A stretch of 64,000 nucleotides of DNA. It comes from Amycolatopsis aidingensis (GTDB lineage: Bacteria; Actinomycetota; Actinomycetes; Mycobacteriales; Pseudonocardiaceae). Shown here in pieces: positions 41,493 through 50,950 of this stretch. The stretch covers positions 434,001 to 498,000 of the forward strand of contig NZ_CP076538.1 of the NCBI RefSeq assembly GCF_018885265.1. The letters are read 5' to 3'. The notes beneath the pieces are model-generated. The model searched no databases. It had not been told where the DNA came from and saw nothing but the letters and a program-made list of their open reading frames with translations. The position numbers and the translations under genes are program-made. Every line of letters begins with the position of its first letter. Within the stretch, counting starts at the first letter, position 1.

Positions 41493-42464
41493 ATGGCGAA
41501 CACGAGTGCACGCATGCTGCAACTGCTGTCCCTGCTGCAGACCCACCGGTACTGGCCGGGCGGCGAACTGGCCGAGCGGCTGGAGGTGAGCGAGCGGACC
41601 CTGCGCCGCGATGTCGATCGCCTGCGCGACCTCGGCTACCCGGTGGATGCCAGCCGCGGGGTCGCGGGCGGCTACCAGCTCAGATCCGGCGGTGCGATGC
41701 CGCCGCTGCTGCTGGACGACGAGGAGGCGGTGGCCATCGCGGTGGGCCTGCGCACGGCCGCGGGGGGCGCGGTGGACGGTATCGAGGAGACCTCGGTACG
41801 CGCGCTGACCAAGGTGATCCAGGTGATGCCGCCGCGGCTGCGCAGGCGAGTGGACGCGTTGCGGTCGTTCACCGTGCCCGCGGTGTTCGGCGGCGGGCCG
41901 ACGGTGGACGCGGTGGCGCTCACCGTGCTCGCCCAGGCCTGCCGGGACGACGAGCGGCTGCGGTTCGACTACACCGCCAGGGACGGCAGCCGGACCACCC
42001 GGCTGGTCGAGCCGCACCGGCTGGTGTCGCTTGGCAGGCGCTGGTACCTGGTGGCCTGGGACGCCGAGCGGCACGGCTGGCGCACCTTCCGGGTGGACCG
42101 GCTGGCCGAGCCCGCCGTCACCGGGGCCACCTTCCGCCAGCGTGAGCTGCCTGCTGCCGATGCCGCGGAGTTCGTCCGGGAACGGCTCAGCTCACTGCCC
42201 ACCCGATACCGGGTGGAGGTGCGCGTCCAGGCGCCGCTCGCCGAGGTGGAGCGGCTCGCCCGGTACGCGGGCGGCACGGTCGAGGCGGGCGCGGACGGCT
42301 CCTGCCTGCTGCGGATGAATGTGGACGAGCTGGAGTGGGTGGCCTTCATGCTGGCTTCGCTGGCCGCCGAGGCCGAGGTGGTCGAACCGCCGGAGCTGGC
42401 GGACTTCCTGCGCGCCACCGGGGAGCGGTTCCTGCGCGCGGCCGGTGCTCAGGCCCCGAGGTAG
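41493..42464 (+). CDS. WYL-domain transcriptional regulator (HTH_11)
   Basis: 323 residues. The helix-turn-helix at about residues 8–60 (LLQTHRYWPGGELAERLEVS, then RTLRRDVDRLRDLGYPV) is of DeoR/HTH_11 type. The WYL domain follows, with LVSLGRRWYLVAWDAERHGW at about residues 170–190 and the C-terminal extension. WYL regulators bind nucleic acid or nucleotide-like ligands and often respond to DNA stress. Divergent arrangement with the DrrAB exporter suggests it controls that pair. The last 16 bases overlap the end of the convergent amidase gene. Confidence 0.92.
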   Translation: MANTSARMLQLLSLLQTHRYWPGGELAERLEVSERTLRRDVDRLRDLGYPVDASRGVAGGYQLRSGGAMPPLLLDDEEAVAIAVGLRTAAGGAVDGIEETSVRALTKVIQVMPPRLRRRVDALRSFTVPAVFGGGPTVDAVALTVLAQACRDDERLRFDYTARDGSRTTRLVEPHRLVSLGRRWYLVAWDAERHGWRTFRVDRLAEPAVTGATFRQRELPAADAAEFVRERLSSLPTRYRVEVRVQAPLAEVERLARYAGGTVEAGADGSCLLRMNVDELEWVAFMLASLAAEAEVVEPPELADFLRATGERFLRAAGAQAPR

Positions 42465-43288
42465 GCCAGGATCCCTTCCGCGATCGCCTCGGCGTAGCGC
42501 TGCCTGCCCTCGGCCGAGGACATCGCGGCCGCCTCCTGCGGGTTGCGCATGTTGCCGCATTCCACCAGTGCGGCCGGCCGGGTGGACAGGTTCATCCCGG
42601 CGAGGTCGTCCCGGCCGGAGAGCCCGTTCTCGCCGAGGTAGCCGGCCACCGGGAAGCCAGCCCCGCGCATCCCGTCCCGCAGCGCCCGCACCAGCCGCAA
42701 CGCGGGCTCGCCCTGCGCCTCGTTCAGCGGCGGGGCGGAGTAGGCGATGTGGAAGCCGTGCGCGCCGCGGTCGGTGGAGCCGTCGGCGTGGATGGAGACC
42801 ACCGCGTCCGCTTCCCGCTCGTTGCCGATCCGCGCCCGCTCGTGCACGCACGGGCCGACCCCGTCGTCCGCGGTGCGGGTGTAGCCGACCTCGATCCCGC
42901 GCTCGGTCAGCCGCCGCCCGGCCCTGCGCGCGACGTCGAGGTTGAACGCATGCTCGGGGTAGCCAGCCGCGGTCGCCGTTCCGGTGGTGTTGCATGCCTT
43001 GCTCCGGCCCCGCCCCGCGGGCACCTGCCGGTTGATCGCGGCCGGATGGCTCGCGTTGCCACCGTTGTGCCCCGGATCCAGCACGACCACCGGCGTGTTT
43101 GCCGCCTGCGTCGTCGTGTTTGCCGTCCGGGTCGCCGAGTCGGCCGTTTCCGTTGGCGAGTTTGCCGTTCGCGAGGGCGTGGCCGGGTCGCCGCCGGTCG
43201 CCGGTTGCGAGCAGGCGCCCAGCACCAGGCTCAGGAGCAGCAAGGACAGCAGGCGGCGCGTGGTGAGCACGGCTGACCACGCTGCCAT
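42449..43288 (-). CDS. Lipoprotein N-acetylmuramoyl-L-alanine amidase (Amidase_3, Ami1-like)
   Basis: 279 residues. The signal sequence ends in the lipobox LGAC with Cys26, so the protein is probably lipid-anchored on the outer face of the membrane. The amidase domain has VVVLDPGHNGG (zinc His), PEHAFNLDVARR (zinc Glu), VVSIHADGS (zinc His) and ALVECGNMRN (catalytic Glu). It would cleave the bond between muramic acid and the stem peptide. Its position next to ybaB and recR matches Rv3717 (Ami1) in Mycobacterium. A Thr/Ala-rich linker (about residues 30–60) separates the anchor from the enzyme. Confidence 0.92.
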   Translation of the reverse strand: MAAWSAVLTTRRLLSLLLLSLVLGACSQPATGGDPATPSRTANSPTETADSATRTANTTTQAANTPVVVLDPGHNGGNASHPAAINRQVPAGRGRSKACNTTGTATAAGYPEHAFNLDVARRAGRRLTERGIEVGYTRTADDGVGPCVHERARIGNEREADAVVSIHADGSTDRGAHGFHIAYSAPPLNEAQGEPALRLVRALRDGMRGAGFPVAGYLGENGLSGRDDLAGMNLSTRPAALVECGNMRNPQEAAAMSSAEGRQRYAEAIAEGILAYLGA

Positions 43289-43347
43289 ACCGGCTGCGGC
43301 TAGGCTGGGAGGCACGTACAAGCGAGTAGGCGGATCGGAACCGAATC

Positions 43348-43713
43348 ATGGCGCAACCCGGTGGTGGCATGCCCGACATGCAGCAAATCCTGCAGCAGGC
43401 CCAGCAGATGCAGGAGCAGTTGGTCGCGGCGCAGGAGGAGCTGGCGGCGACCGAAGTGACCGGCACCGCGGGCGGCGGGCTGGTGACCGCGACCGTGTCC
43501 GGCGGGATGGAGCTGAAGGGCCTCTCCATCGACCCGAAGGTGGTCGACCCCGAGGACACCGAGACCCTTTCCGACCTGGTGGTGGCCGCGGTGCGGGACG
43601 CGACCGCCAGCGCGCAGAAGCTCACCGAGGAGAAGCTGGGCCCGCTTGCGGGTGGCCTCGGCGGCGGCGGTGGCATGCCCGACCTCGGCAACCTGGGCCT
43701 TCCGGGGCAGTAG
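43348..43713 (+). CDS. YbaB/EbfC-family nucleoid-associated protein
   Basis: 121 residues. The N-terminal helix is Met/Gln-rich ([22 protein letters not shown]) and is followed by [22 protein letters not shown], the conserved beta-sheet core. The Gly-rich C-terminus ([13 protein letters not shown]) is typical of actinobacterial members. These dimers bind DNA and are nearly always encoded just before recR, as here, where the stop abuts the recR GTG directly. It probably acts in chromosome organisation or recombination. Confidence 0.95.
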   Translation: MAQPGGGMPDMQQILQQAQQMQEQLVAAQEELAATEVTGTAGGGLVTATVSGGMELKGLSIDPKVVDPEDTETLSDLVVAAVRDATASAQKLTEEKLGPLAGGLGGGGGMPDLGNLGLPGQ

Positions 43714-44310
43714 GTGTACGAAGGGGTAGTCCAGGACCTCATCGACGAGCTGGGGCGGTTGCCAGGTATCGGACCGAAGGGCGCCCAGCGCATCGCCTTC
43801 CACCTGCTCGCGACCGACCCCGCGGATATCGCCCGGCTGCAGGAGATCCTGGGCAAGGTCAAGGAGGGCGTGCAGTTCTGTGAGGTCTGCGGCAACGTCT
43901 CCGAGCAACAACGGTGCCGGATCTGCCGGGACGAGCGGCGCGATCCCGGCCTGCTCTGTGTGGTCGAGGAGCCGAAGGACGTGCTCGCGGTCGAGCGCAC
44001 CAGGGAGTTCCGCGGGCGGTACCACGTGCTCGGCGGTGCGCTGGACCCGCTGTCCGGGATCGGGCCGGACCAGCTGCGGATGCGGGAGCTGCTGACCAGG
44101 ATCGGCGCGGAGGAGGTCACCGAGGTGATCATCGCGACCGACCCGAACACCGAGGGCGAAGCCACCGCGACGTACCTGGTGCGGATGCTGCGGGACTTCC
44201 CCGGCCTGACCGTCACCCGTCTCGCCTCCGGCCTGCCGATGGGTGGCGACCTGGAGTTCGCCGACGAGCTCACCCTGGGCAGGGCGCTCTCCGGCCGCCG
44301 CGCCCTCTGA
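43714..44310 (+). CDS. recR: Recombination mediator RecR
   Basis: 198 residues, standard length. The N-terminal helix-hairpin-helix has [18 protein letters not shown] four-cysteine zinc finger uses Cys56, 59, 68 and 71. A Toprim domain follows ([33 protein letters not shown]). RecR works with RecF/RecO to load RecA at gaps. The GTG start immediately follows the ybaB stop, so the genes form one unit. Confidence 0.97.
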   Translation: MYEGVVQDLIDELGRLPGIGPKGAQRIAFHLLATDPADIARLQEILGKVKEGVQFCEVCGNVSEQQRCRICRDERRDPGLLCVVEEPKDVLAVERTREFRGRYHVLGGALDPLSGIGPDQLRMRELLTRIGAEEVTEVIIATDPNTEGEATATYLVRMLRDFPGLTVTRLASGLPMGGDLEFADELTLGRALSGRRAL

Positions 44311-44319
44311 GGGCCTGCC

Positions 44320-45423
44320 TCAGCAGTAGCCGAGCTGGGCGAGCGTGTCCACGATGATCCGGCTCGGGTGGTAACGGTCCAGTGTGGACTCCACCCGCCG
44401 GGTCTCGTAGGTGTTCAGGAAGTCGGAAAGGACGTCCGCGCGCAGCTCGGTGAGCACGATGTTGCTCCCGATGCCCTGTAGCCGCTCGGTGCGCTGCCGG
44501 TGGATCGCGCAGGGCAGCCCGAGGTAGGCGCATTCCTCCTGCAGCCCGCCGGAGTCGGTCACCACGAACTGGGCCCGCGCCATCAACGGCAGGAACTGCA
44601 GGTAGCGCAGCTTCGGCTGGATGATGAACCGCTCGTCGTCGAACAGGCCCTCCAGCCCGAGCCGGGCGATCCGTTCCCGCTCCGGGCCACCGGCCAGGTA
44701 CAGCACCGGCATCCGGGAGGTGCCGTGCTCACGCAGCATCTCCAGCACTTCCCGGTACTTGTCGCCACGGGAGATCAGCTCGAACCGGTGCAGGGTGGCC
44801 AGGCCGAACTTCTCCGGGACCCCGGTCACCGGCGGCTCGGCGTCGATGGCGAGCCGCATCGCGTCGATCGCGGTGTTCGCCTCGGTGTTCACCACGATCC
44901 CCCGGGCCGAGCCGAGGTTGCCCACTTCGCGCTCGGTCGGTGCGAAGTGGATGTCGGTGAGCCGCGCGGCGATCTTGCGGTTCAGCTCCTCCGGCAACGG
45001 GCTGAGCAGGCTTCCGCTGCGCGCCCCCGCCTCGACATGCGCGACCCTTGCGCCCAGCATCCGCTTGCCGATCAGCGCGCCATAGGGCGTGGTGAACGTG
45101 TCGCCGTGCACCATCACCAGCGGGGGCTTGCCGTCCTCGGCCAGCGTCGCCCGCAGCCGCGTGCGCATCGACCACGCGGTGCGGGCCACCGTGGCGGCCC
45201 AGCCGGGAACCTGCGCCGGGGTCCGCAGGCCCTGCGCCTGCTCACGGGGCACCAGCCACACGTCCGGCTCGGGCAGCCGCAGGTCGGCGAGGGTGTCGGC
45301 GACCTCGTCCACATGCTGCGCGGTGAACCAGATCTTCGGTGTGGTGCCGCGCGCCGCGATCGCGTGATAAACGGGCGCGATCTTGATGAGCTCCGCGGTT
45401 GTGCCGACGAGAAACGCGATCAC
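44320..45423 (-). CDS. UDP-N-acetylglucosamine 2-epimerase-like protein
   Basis: 367 residues, GT-B-like epimerase fold. The N-terminus is MIAFLVGTTAELIKIAPVYH and the C-terminal half has VVTDSGGLQEECAYLGLPC, the nucleotide-sugar binding motif of WecB-type enzymes. The family converts UDP-GlcNAc to UDP-ManNAc; a variant hydrolysing or epimerising another UDP-sugar is possible. The gene is divergent from the glycosyltransferase/flippase operon by 84 bases and plausibly supplies it with sugar nucleotide. Confidence 0.88.
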   Translation of the reverse strand: MIAFLVGTTAELIKIAPVYHAIAARGTTPKIWFTAQHVDEVADTLADLRLPEPDVWLVPREQAQGLRTPAQVPGWAATVARTAWSMRTRLRATLAEDGKPPLVMVHGDTFTTPYGALIGKRMLGARVAHVEAGARSGSLLSPLPEELNRKIAARLTDIHFAPTEREVGNLGSARGIVVNTEANTAIDAMRLAIDAEPPVTGVPEKFGLATLHRFELISRGDKYREVLEMLREHGTSRMPVLYLAGGPERERIARLGLEGLFDDERFIIQPKLRYLQFLPLMARAQFVVTDSGGLQEECAYLGLPCAIHRQRTERLQGIGSNIVLTELRADVLSDFLNTYETRRVESTLDRYHPSRIIVDTLAQLGYC

Positions 45424-45507
45424 GAGAAGTCTTTTCTACTGGGCGCCGGGACGCGGTCAGGATACTGCGTGCGGCCCGCACCCCCGCGGGCGGTAGCCTC
45501 GCTCGCG

Positions 45508-46521
45508 ATGAACCCGAACACGCCCAGCATGAGTGTGGTCATCCCGGTCTACAACGAGCAGGACTGGATCGGCCGTTGCCTCGACGCGCTCGCCGGCGCC
45601 GCCGCGCGGGCGGAATGGCCGGTGGAAATCATCGTGGTGGACGACGGCAGCACCGACCGGACCCCGGAGGTGCTGGCCCAGCGCACCGGCATCACGGTGC
45701 TCAGCCAGCCGAACCAGGGCCGGTTCGAGGCCCGCAGGGCCGGGCTGGCCAAGGCGAGTGGAGACCGGGTGCTGCTGCTGGACAGCAGGGTGATCGTGGA
45801 CACCGACTCGCTGCGGTTTCTGCGTGGTCAACTGACCGAACATCCCGAGCGAAAGGTATGGAACGGGCATATCAACGTCGCCTCCGCGGACAATCCTTAT
45901 GCCGGGTTCATGGCAGGCCTGGTTACCGTCCCATGGCGGCGGTACTTCGCGAATCCGCGGCTGACGTCCTTCGGGGTCGAGGAATTCGATCTCTTCCCCA
46001 AGGGAACGGGCTTCTTCTGCGCGCCAAAAGAATCGCTGGAAGGTTCGGTCGCCGCCTTCGCCTCGTTGTACGAGGACGTGCGGCTCGCCAGCGACGACAC
46101 CAGGATGCTGCGCTGGATCGCCGAGCGGGAACGCATCCACCTCTCCCCGGAATTCGCCGCCACTTACCACGGCCGCGACACGCTGCGGAAGTTCGCCGCC
46201 CAGTCCTACTTCCGGGGGACCACCTACGTGGACTCCTACCTGGCGACCTCCGGTCCCGCACGGAACGCGCTGTTCGCGGCGCTGGGCCTCGGCGCGGTGG
46301 GCGCCGGGCTGCTGGTGAAGCGGCCAAAGGCCACGGTGGCACTCGGGGCCGCCTGCTCGGCCGCGGCGGGCGCGGTAGTGAAACGGTGCGGCGCCTCGAA
46401 TGCCGAGGCCCGCGCCGTGGCGGGCCTGCTGCCCCTGTTCGCCGCCGGTTTCGGGGCGGGGGTGCTGCGCGGTCTCGGCCTCGCCCTGCGCACCTGGCTT
46501 CGCAGAGTGACTGGCCGCTGA
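45508..46521 (+). CDS. Family 2 glycosyltransferase with C-terminal membrane helices
   Basis: 337 residues. MSVVIPVYNEQDWIG and IIVVDDGSTDRTPEVL mark the GT-A fold; the usual second DxD region reads LLLDSRVIVD, with Arg in place of the second acidic residue. Two or three hydrophobic segments near residues 250–290 and 305–330 anchor it. It would transfer a sugar to a lipid-linked or surface acceptor. The ATG at 45508 is taken because homologues begin close to the GT core; an internal Met seven codons later is possible. It overlaps the next gene by one base. Confidence 0.85.
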   Translation: MNPNTPSMSVVIPVYNEQDWIGRCLDALAGAAARAEWPVEIIVVDDGSTDRTPEVLAQRTGITVLSQPNQGRFEARRAGLAKASGDRVLLLDSRVIVDTDSLRFLRGQLTEHPERKVWNGHINVASADNPYAGFMAGLVTVPWRRYFANPRLTSFGVEEFDLFPKGTGFFCAPKESLEGSVAAFASLYEDVRLASDDTRMLRWIAERERIHLSPEFAATYHGRDTLRKFAAQSYFRGTTYVDSYLATSGPARNALFAALGLGAVGAGLLVKRPKATVALGAACSAAAGAVVKRCGASNAEARAVAGLLPLFAAGFGAGVLRGLGLALRTWLRRVTGR

Positions 46522-47786
46522 TGGCTACCGCGACGGAGGGGGCCGGCCGGTCGGTCGGCAAGGTCGGAGTCGCGATCACCGTCGGTTCGCTGCTCGGATA
46601 CGCGCTCACGGTCGCGGTCGGCAGGCTGCTCACCCCGGCCGAGTTCGCGGTGTTCATCACCTTCTGGGGCATTGTGTTCGGCCTCGGCAGCGCGCTGGCG
46701 CCACTGGAGCAGGAGGTGTCCCGGCTGTCCGCGGTGGCCGCGAAGGAGGGCGGCAAGGCGGGCAGGGACGTGGGACGCTCGCTGGTCGTCGGCGGCGGAA
46801 CGGTCGGCGCCGCCGCGCTGGTGCTGTTGATCCCCGCGGTGAACGAGCGGGCGTTCGAGGAGCACTACTGGCTGGTCGCGCTGGTGTTCGGCGCGGGCAT
46901 CGCGTTCGCCGTGCAGTTCACCGTGCGTGGCCTGCTCATGGGCCAGGACCAGGTGACGCCGTATTCCTGGTTGCTGATCGTGGAGGCCGCGGTACGGCCG
47001 CTGCTGGTCGGGCTGATCGCGCTGGCCGGGGTCACCGGCATGATCCCGCTGGGGATCGCCGTGGCGGCAGGCTCGTTCGCCTGGCTGGCGTTCGCCCGCC
47101 GCGCGCGCGGGCTGGTCGACCCCGACCGGTCCGGGGAGTCGTGGGCGCTGGTGTCCCGCAGGGTGCTCACCCTGATGCTCAGCGCCGCGCTCACCGCGAG
47201 CGTGATCACCGGGTACCCCGCACTGGCACGGCTGATCGCCCCGGAGGGTGACGAGGGCCGCCTCGGTTCGCTCTTCGCCGCGCTCACCATCGCCAGGGTC
47301 CCGCTGCTGATGTTCGCCGCGGTGCAGGCACTTGCGGTGCCCGCCGTGGTCAAGCTGTCCGGCAGCGAGCAAGGGGTGCACCGGCTGCGCAGGCTGCTGG
47401 CGCTCGGCACCGTCGGGGCGCTGGCGCTGGCCGCGGTCGGCGCGCTGGCCGGCCTGCTGATCGGCCCGTGGCTGGTGCGGTTGCTGTACGGGCAGGACTA
47501 CCAGGTGGACGGACCCGCGGTGGCCGGCCTGGTCTGGTCCTCGGTGCTGCTGGCGATGATCCAGCTGCTGTCCGCCGTGCTGGTGGCGCGAACGCAGGCC
47601 AACCGGGTGCTGGTCACCTGGGCCGTGATCGCGGTGAGCAGCGCGCTGGTGCTGAGCTTCTGGCCGGGCGACACCGTGCTGCGGGCGGTGCTGGGCCTGG
47701 TGATCGGGCCGACCGTGGGGCTCGTGGTCGCACTCATCTTCGTTTCTCAACGCACGACCGTGCGGGATAGGTCTGCTACCCGATGA
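46521..47786 (+). CDS. Wzx-type polysaccharide flippase / MOP-family membrane protein
   Basis: 421 residues, with about 12 hydrophobic helices evenly spaced from residue 14. The start of the domain (VGVAITVGSLLGYALTVAVG, then RLLTPAEFAVFITFW) is characteristic of oligosaccharide flippases. It would move a lipid-linked glycan across the membrane. The ATG shares its first base with the last base of the upstream stop, and its own end overlaps the next start by four bases, so the genes are tightly coupled. Confidence 0.85.
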   Translation: MATATEGAGRSVGKVGVAITVGSLLGYALTVAVGRLLTPAEFAVFITFWGIVFGLGSALAPLEQEVSRLSAVAAKEGGKAGRDVGRSLVVGGGTVGAAALVLLIPAVNERAFEEHYWLVALVFGAGIAFAVQFTVRGLLMGQDQVTPYSWLLIVEAAVRPLLVGLIALAGVTGMIPLGIAVAAGSFAWLAFARRARGLVDPDRSGESWALVSRRVLTLMLSAALTASVITGYPALARLIAPEGDEGRLGSLFAALTIARVPLLMFAAVQALAVPAVVKLSGSEQGVHRLRRLLALGTVGALALAAVGALAGLLIGPWLVRLLYGQDYQVDGPAVAGLVWSSVLLAMIQLLSAVLVARTQANRVLVTWAVIAVSSALVLSFWPGDTVLRAVLGLVIGPTVGLVVALIFVSQRTTVRDRSATR

Positions 47787-49702
47787 ATGTTCTGCTCGTT
47801 CTGCTGGCGTTCTGGCTACCCGGGCTGGCCGTGGGCGCGGCAATCCGCCTGCGTGGCTGGACGCTGGCCGCGGCGGCACCCGCGCTGACCTTCGGCATCG
47901 TGGCGGTCGGCATCCTGGTGCTCGGCAAGCTGGGTATCACCTGGAACCTGCTCAACCTCGCGCTGTGGGCCGCGGTCGTCGCCCTGCTGCTCGGTGCGAT
48001 CTCCTACCTGCTGTACCGGCGCAGGCCCGACCGTGGGGAGCAGGACCAGCCCCGGTCGCGCACCGACCACCTGCTGATCGGCGCGGGTGTGCTCGCCGGG
48101 ATGGCGGTCGGCGCCGTGGCCTTCCTGCGCGGGATCGGCGGCCTCGGCCGGATCAGCCAGGAGTGGGACGCCTCCTTCCACGCCAACGCGGTCCGCTGGA
48201 TCGCGGAGACCGGTTCGGCCCTGCCCTCGAACCTGGGCACCATCGCCAACCAGCCGGACAATGCGGGCTACTTCTATCCGGACGCCTATCATGCGCTGCT
48301 GGCCCCGCTGTTCGGGATGGCGGGCCTGGACGTGCCACAACTGCTCAACATCGCGGCGCTGGCCGTGGTGCTGGCCTGGCCGCTCGGCGTCGCCGCGCTG
48401 ACCGCGGCCTGGCGGATGCCGCCGCTCGCGGTCGCCGGTGCCGCCGCGATCTCCACCTGGTTCACCGCGTTCCCCTACGACTCGCTGGCCCGCGGTCCAC
48501 TGTGGCCGTACGTGGCGGGGGTCGCGCTCATTCCCGCCGTGCTGGCGATCGCCCGCCACCTGCTGGTCCCGCGCGGGCTCGCCGGTCCGATGGGGATCGC
48601 CCTGGCCGTTGCCGGCCTGGTCGGCCTGCACACCAGCCTGGCCTTCGTGGTCACCCCCTACCTGCTGCTGATCCTGGTGGCGGTCCTGGTGGGCTGGGAA
48701 AGCATCCAGTGGCGCCGCGCGGCCCCCGGGCTGGTGGCCACCGTGCTGCTCGGGGTCGCGCTGGCCGCACCGGTCGTGCTGCCCGCGTTGACCAGCGCCA
48801 GCGGGGTCACCGACGCCACCTGGAAGTCCGAGGCGACGGTGTCCGAGGGCTTCGGCCAGATGGTCACCTTCTCGCCGATGGCGCACTTCCCGCAGTGGTG
48901 GATCGGGCTGCCCGCGCTGGCCGGTGTCTTCCTGCTGGTCAAGCACCGGCGGATGATGTGGATGGTCGGGGCATACCTGCTGTTCGGTGGGCTGTTCGCG
49001 GCCACCGTCTCGCTGGAGACCGACCTGATCCACACCCTGACCGGCCCGTTCTACAACGACCACTGGCGGATCGCGGCGCTGGTGCCGCTGGCCGGGGCGG
49101 TGGCCTTCGGCCAGTTCCTTGACAGCTCGGCGAACACGGTGACCGGCAAGCTGGCCTCCTGGCGGTCCGGGTTGGACCGGCCGGCGGTGCCGGTGGCGGT
49201 GGCCGTGGCGATCGGGCTGGTCCTCGGTCTGCTCGGCAACGGCGGCTACATCGGCCGCAACGACTCCTGGCTGGCCGAGATCTACACCGACGGGCCGACG
49301 GTCAGCGGCGACGAGCGGGCCGCCTACGAATGGCTGGCCGAGCGGGTCGGGCCGGACGAACCGGTGATGAACGACAGCGATGACGGGTCGGTATGGATGT
49401 ATGCCCTCGCCGGGGTGCGTCCGGTGATCTGGACCTACTACGGCGCCGAGAAGGGCAGCGACGCCTGGTATCTGGCCAACAACCTCAACGAGCTGGGCAC
49501 CGACGCACGGGTGCGTCAGGCGCTGAACGACCTCGGGGTCCGGTACGTGCTGCTCGGCAAGGGCTTCGTACGGGACAGCAAGGAACGGGCGGAGTCGATG
49601 ACCGGCCTGGCCGGCAGCGAGCAGTTCACCGAGGTCTACCGCAACCCCGGCGCGGTGGTGTACGCGATCGAGGGACAGCAGGACGCGGTTCCCTCGAACT
49701 GA
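47783..49702 (+). CDS. Large GT-C-like membrane protein (DUF6541 type)
   Basis: 639 residues with about 12–14 membrane helices up to residue 490 and an extracytoplasmic C-terminal domain of about 150 residues. The first large loop has EWDASFHANAVRWIAETGSA, containing the acidic/His pattern seen in GT-C-type glycosyltransferases that use lipid-phosphate sugar donors. The C-terminal part (YEWLAERVGPDEPVMNDSDDGS, then VRYVLLGKGFV) is also typical of DUF6541. It probably completes or transfers a surface glycan outside the membrane. Start ATG overlaps the flippase stop by four bases. Confidence 0.82.
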   Translation: MNVLLVLLAFWLPGLAVGAAIRLRGWTLAAAAPALTFGIVAVGILVLGKLGITWNLLNLALWAAVVALLLGAISYLLYRRRPDRGEQDQPRSRTDHLLIGAGVLAGMAVGAVAFLRGIGGLGRISQEWDASFHANAVRWIAETGSALPSNLGTIANQPDNAGYFYPDAYHALLAPLFGMAGLDVPQLLNIAALAVVLAWPLGVAALTAAWRMPPLAVAGAAAISTWFTAFPYDSLARGPLWPYVAGVALIPAVLAIARHLLVPRGLAGPMGIALAVAGLVGLHTSLAFVVTPYLLLILVAVLVGWESIQWRRAAPGLVATVLLGVALAAPVVLPALTSASGVTDATWKSEATVSEGFGQMVTFSPMAHFPQWWIGLPALAGVFLLVKHRRMMWMVGAYLLFGGLFAATVSLETDLIHTLTGPFYNDHWRIAALVPLAGAVAFGQFLDSSANTVTGKLASWRSGLDRPAVPVAVAVAIGLVLGLLGNGGYIGRNDSWLAEIYTDGPTVSGDERAAYEWLAERVGPDEPVMNDSDDGSVWMYALAGVRPVIWTYYGAEKGSDAWYLANNLNELGTDARVRQALNDLGVRYVLLGKGFVRDSKERAESMTGLAGSEQFTEVYRNPGAVVYAIEGQQDAVPSN

Positions 49703-49722
49703 ACGGACGGCGGGCAGATACA

Positions 49723-50475
49723 GTGAGATCCGTGCGGAATACGGCGGTGGAGGCCGGTCGGATCCTGATCGTGCTTCCCGCACTGAACGAGCAGGACAGT
49801 GTCAGCACGGTGGTCAACCAGGTCAGGGAGACCGTGCCGGACGCGGCCGTGCTCGTGGTGGACGACGGCTCGGTGGACCGGACCGCCCAGCTGGCCCGCG
49901 CCGCCGGGGCCGAGGTGGCCCGGCTGGCGGTGAACCTGGGTGTCGGCGGGGCGATGCGCACCGGATTCCGCTACGCGGTCGCGCACGGCTACGACGTCGT
50001 GGTGCAGGTGGACGCCGATGGTCAGCACGACGCGGACGAGGTGCGCGCCCTGCTGGACGGGCTGGCCGAGGCGGACGTGGTGATCGGTTCCCGGTTCGCG
50101 GGCAAGGGCAACTACAAGGCCCGCGGCCCGCGCCGGTACGCCATGTGGGTGCTCGGGTTCGTGTTCTCCCGGCTGGCCAGGACCCGGCTGAGCGATGTCA
50201 CCTCCGGGTTCAAGGCCGCGGGCCCGCGGGCGGTGCGGCTGTTCGCCCGGTACTACCCCGCGGAGTACCTCGGGGACACGGTGGAGTCGCTGGTGCTGGC
50301 CATCCGCGCCGGGCTGGTCGTGCGGGAGGTGCCGGTGGTGATGCGGGAACGGGCCTCCGGCAAGCCGAGCCAGTCACCCATCCGGGCGGCGATCTACCTC
50401 GGCCGGGCCGGGCTCGCCCTGCTGCTCGCGCTGGTCCGGAGGCGACCCGCCACGGACTCCTCGGACTCGGCATAG
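49723..50475 (+). CDS. Family 2 glycosyltransferase (dolichol-phosphate mannose synthase-like)
   Basis: 250 residues. RILIVLPALNEQDSV and VLVVDDGSVDRTAQLA form the nucleotide-binding part, and VVQVDADGQHDADEV the metal-binding DxD. GSRFAGKGNYKARGPRRYAMW and DVTSGFKAAGPRAVR are conserved in polyprenyl-phosphate glycosyltransferases. Such an enzyme makes polyprenyl-phosphate-sugar, the donor a GT-C enzyme like the preceding gene product would use. The GTG at 49723 is chosen; a second GTG three codons on is possible. It lies 20 bases after the DUF6541 gene. Confidence 0.88.
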   Translation: MRSVRNTAVEAGRILIVLPALNEQDSVSTVVNQVRETVPDAAVLVVDDGSVDRTAQLARAAGAEVARLAVNLGVGGAMRTGFRYAVAHGYDVVVQVDADGQHDADEVRALLDGLAEADVVIGSRFAGKGNYKARGPRRYAMWVLGFVFSRLARTRLSDVTSGFKAAGPRAVRLFARYYPAEYLGDTVESLVLAIRAGLVVREVPVVMRERASGKPSQSPIRAAIYLGRAGLALLLALVRRRPATDSSDSA

Positions 50476-50523
50476 CACACTTGACAAGCGGAACGGCACC
50501 CGGACAGGAGAGCAGGGGTAGCG

Positions 50524-50943
50524 GTGGCAGGGTGGCAGATCCTCAGCATCGTGATCGCCGGCATCGTGCTGCTCGTCGTGGTCGAGATGATGCGTCGGCG
50601 CAAGCTGCGGGAGAAGTACGCCGGCATCTGGCTGATCGTGGCGGTTGGCGTGGTGGTGCTCGCCGTGCTGCCCAAGACGGCCGAGTTCCTCGCCGGCCTC
50701 ACCGGTGTGCAGACGGCGTCCAACTTCGTGTTCCTGCTCGCCGGGGTCGTGCTCGCGCTGGTCTGCCTGCACCTGAGCGTGGAGGTCGGGCACCTGGAGG
50801 AGGAGGTCCGTACCTCGGTCGAGGAGACCGCTCTGCTGCGCTGTGAGCTGGATGACACCCGGCGTGAGCTGGAGCGGCGGATCACCGAGTTGAAGGCCGC
50901 GCAGGACTCCCGTACCGACTCACCGGTCGAGTCCAGGAACTAG
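50524..50943 (+). CDS. DUF2304 membrane protein with C-terminal coiled coil
   Basis: 139 residues: three hydrophobic helices at about 5–22, 40–55 and 65–85, then a charged helix (about 95–130; LEEEVRTSVEETALLRCELD) predicted as coiled coil. RKLREKYAGIWLIV after the first helix is typical of DUF2304, a small family regularly found next to GT2 glycosyltransferases. It may hold the glycosyltransferase at the membrane. GTG start, with GGGGTAGCG upstream. Confidence 0.85.
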   Translation: MAGWQILSIVIAGIVLLVVVEMMRRRKLREKYAGIWLIVAVGVVVLAVLPKTAEFLAGLTGVQTASNFVFLLAGVVLALVCLHLSVEVGHLEEEVRTSVEETALLRCELDDTRRELERRITELKAAQDSRTDSPVESRN

Positions 50944-50950
50944 CACCGAG

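Noticed and set aside
44500..45507. N-terminal extension of the GT2 gene at 45508
   Set aside because: The extension is the complement of the epimerase gene and has no glycosyltransferase sequence.
47816..49783. 655-codon minus-strand open frame over the DUF6541 gene
   Set aside because: It is complementary to a convincing membrane protein, and its Gln/His/Arg/Pro-rich translation has no fold signature.
50480..50520. TTGACA upstream of the DUF2304 gene as a promoter
   Set aside because: No acceptable –10 element at the right spacing, and the gene is only 48 bases after the previous one in the same direction.
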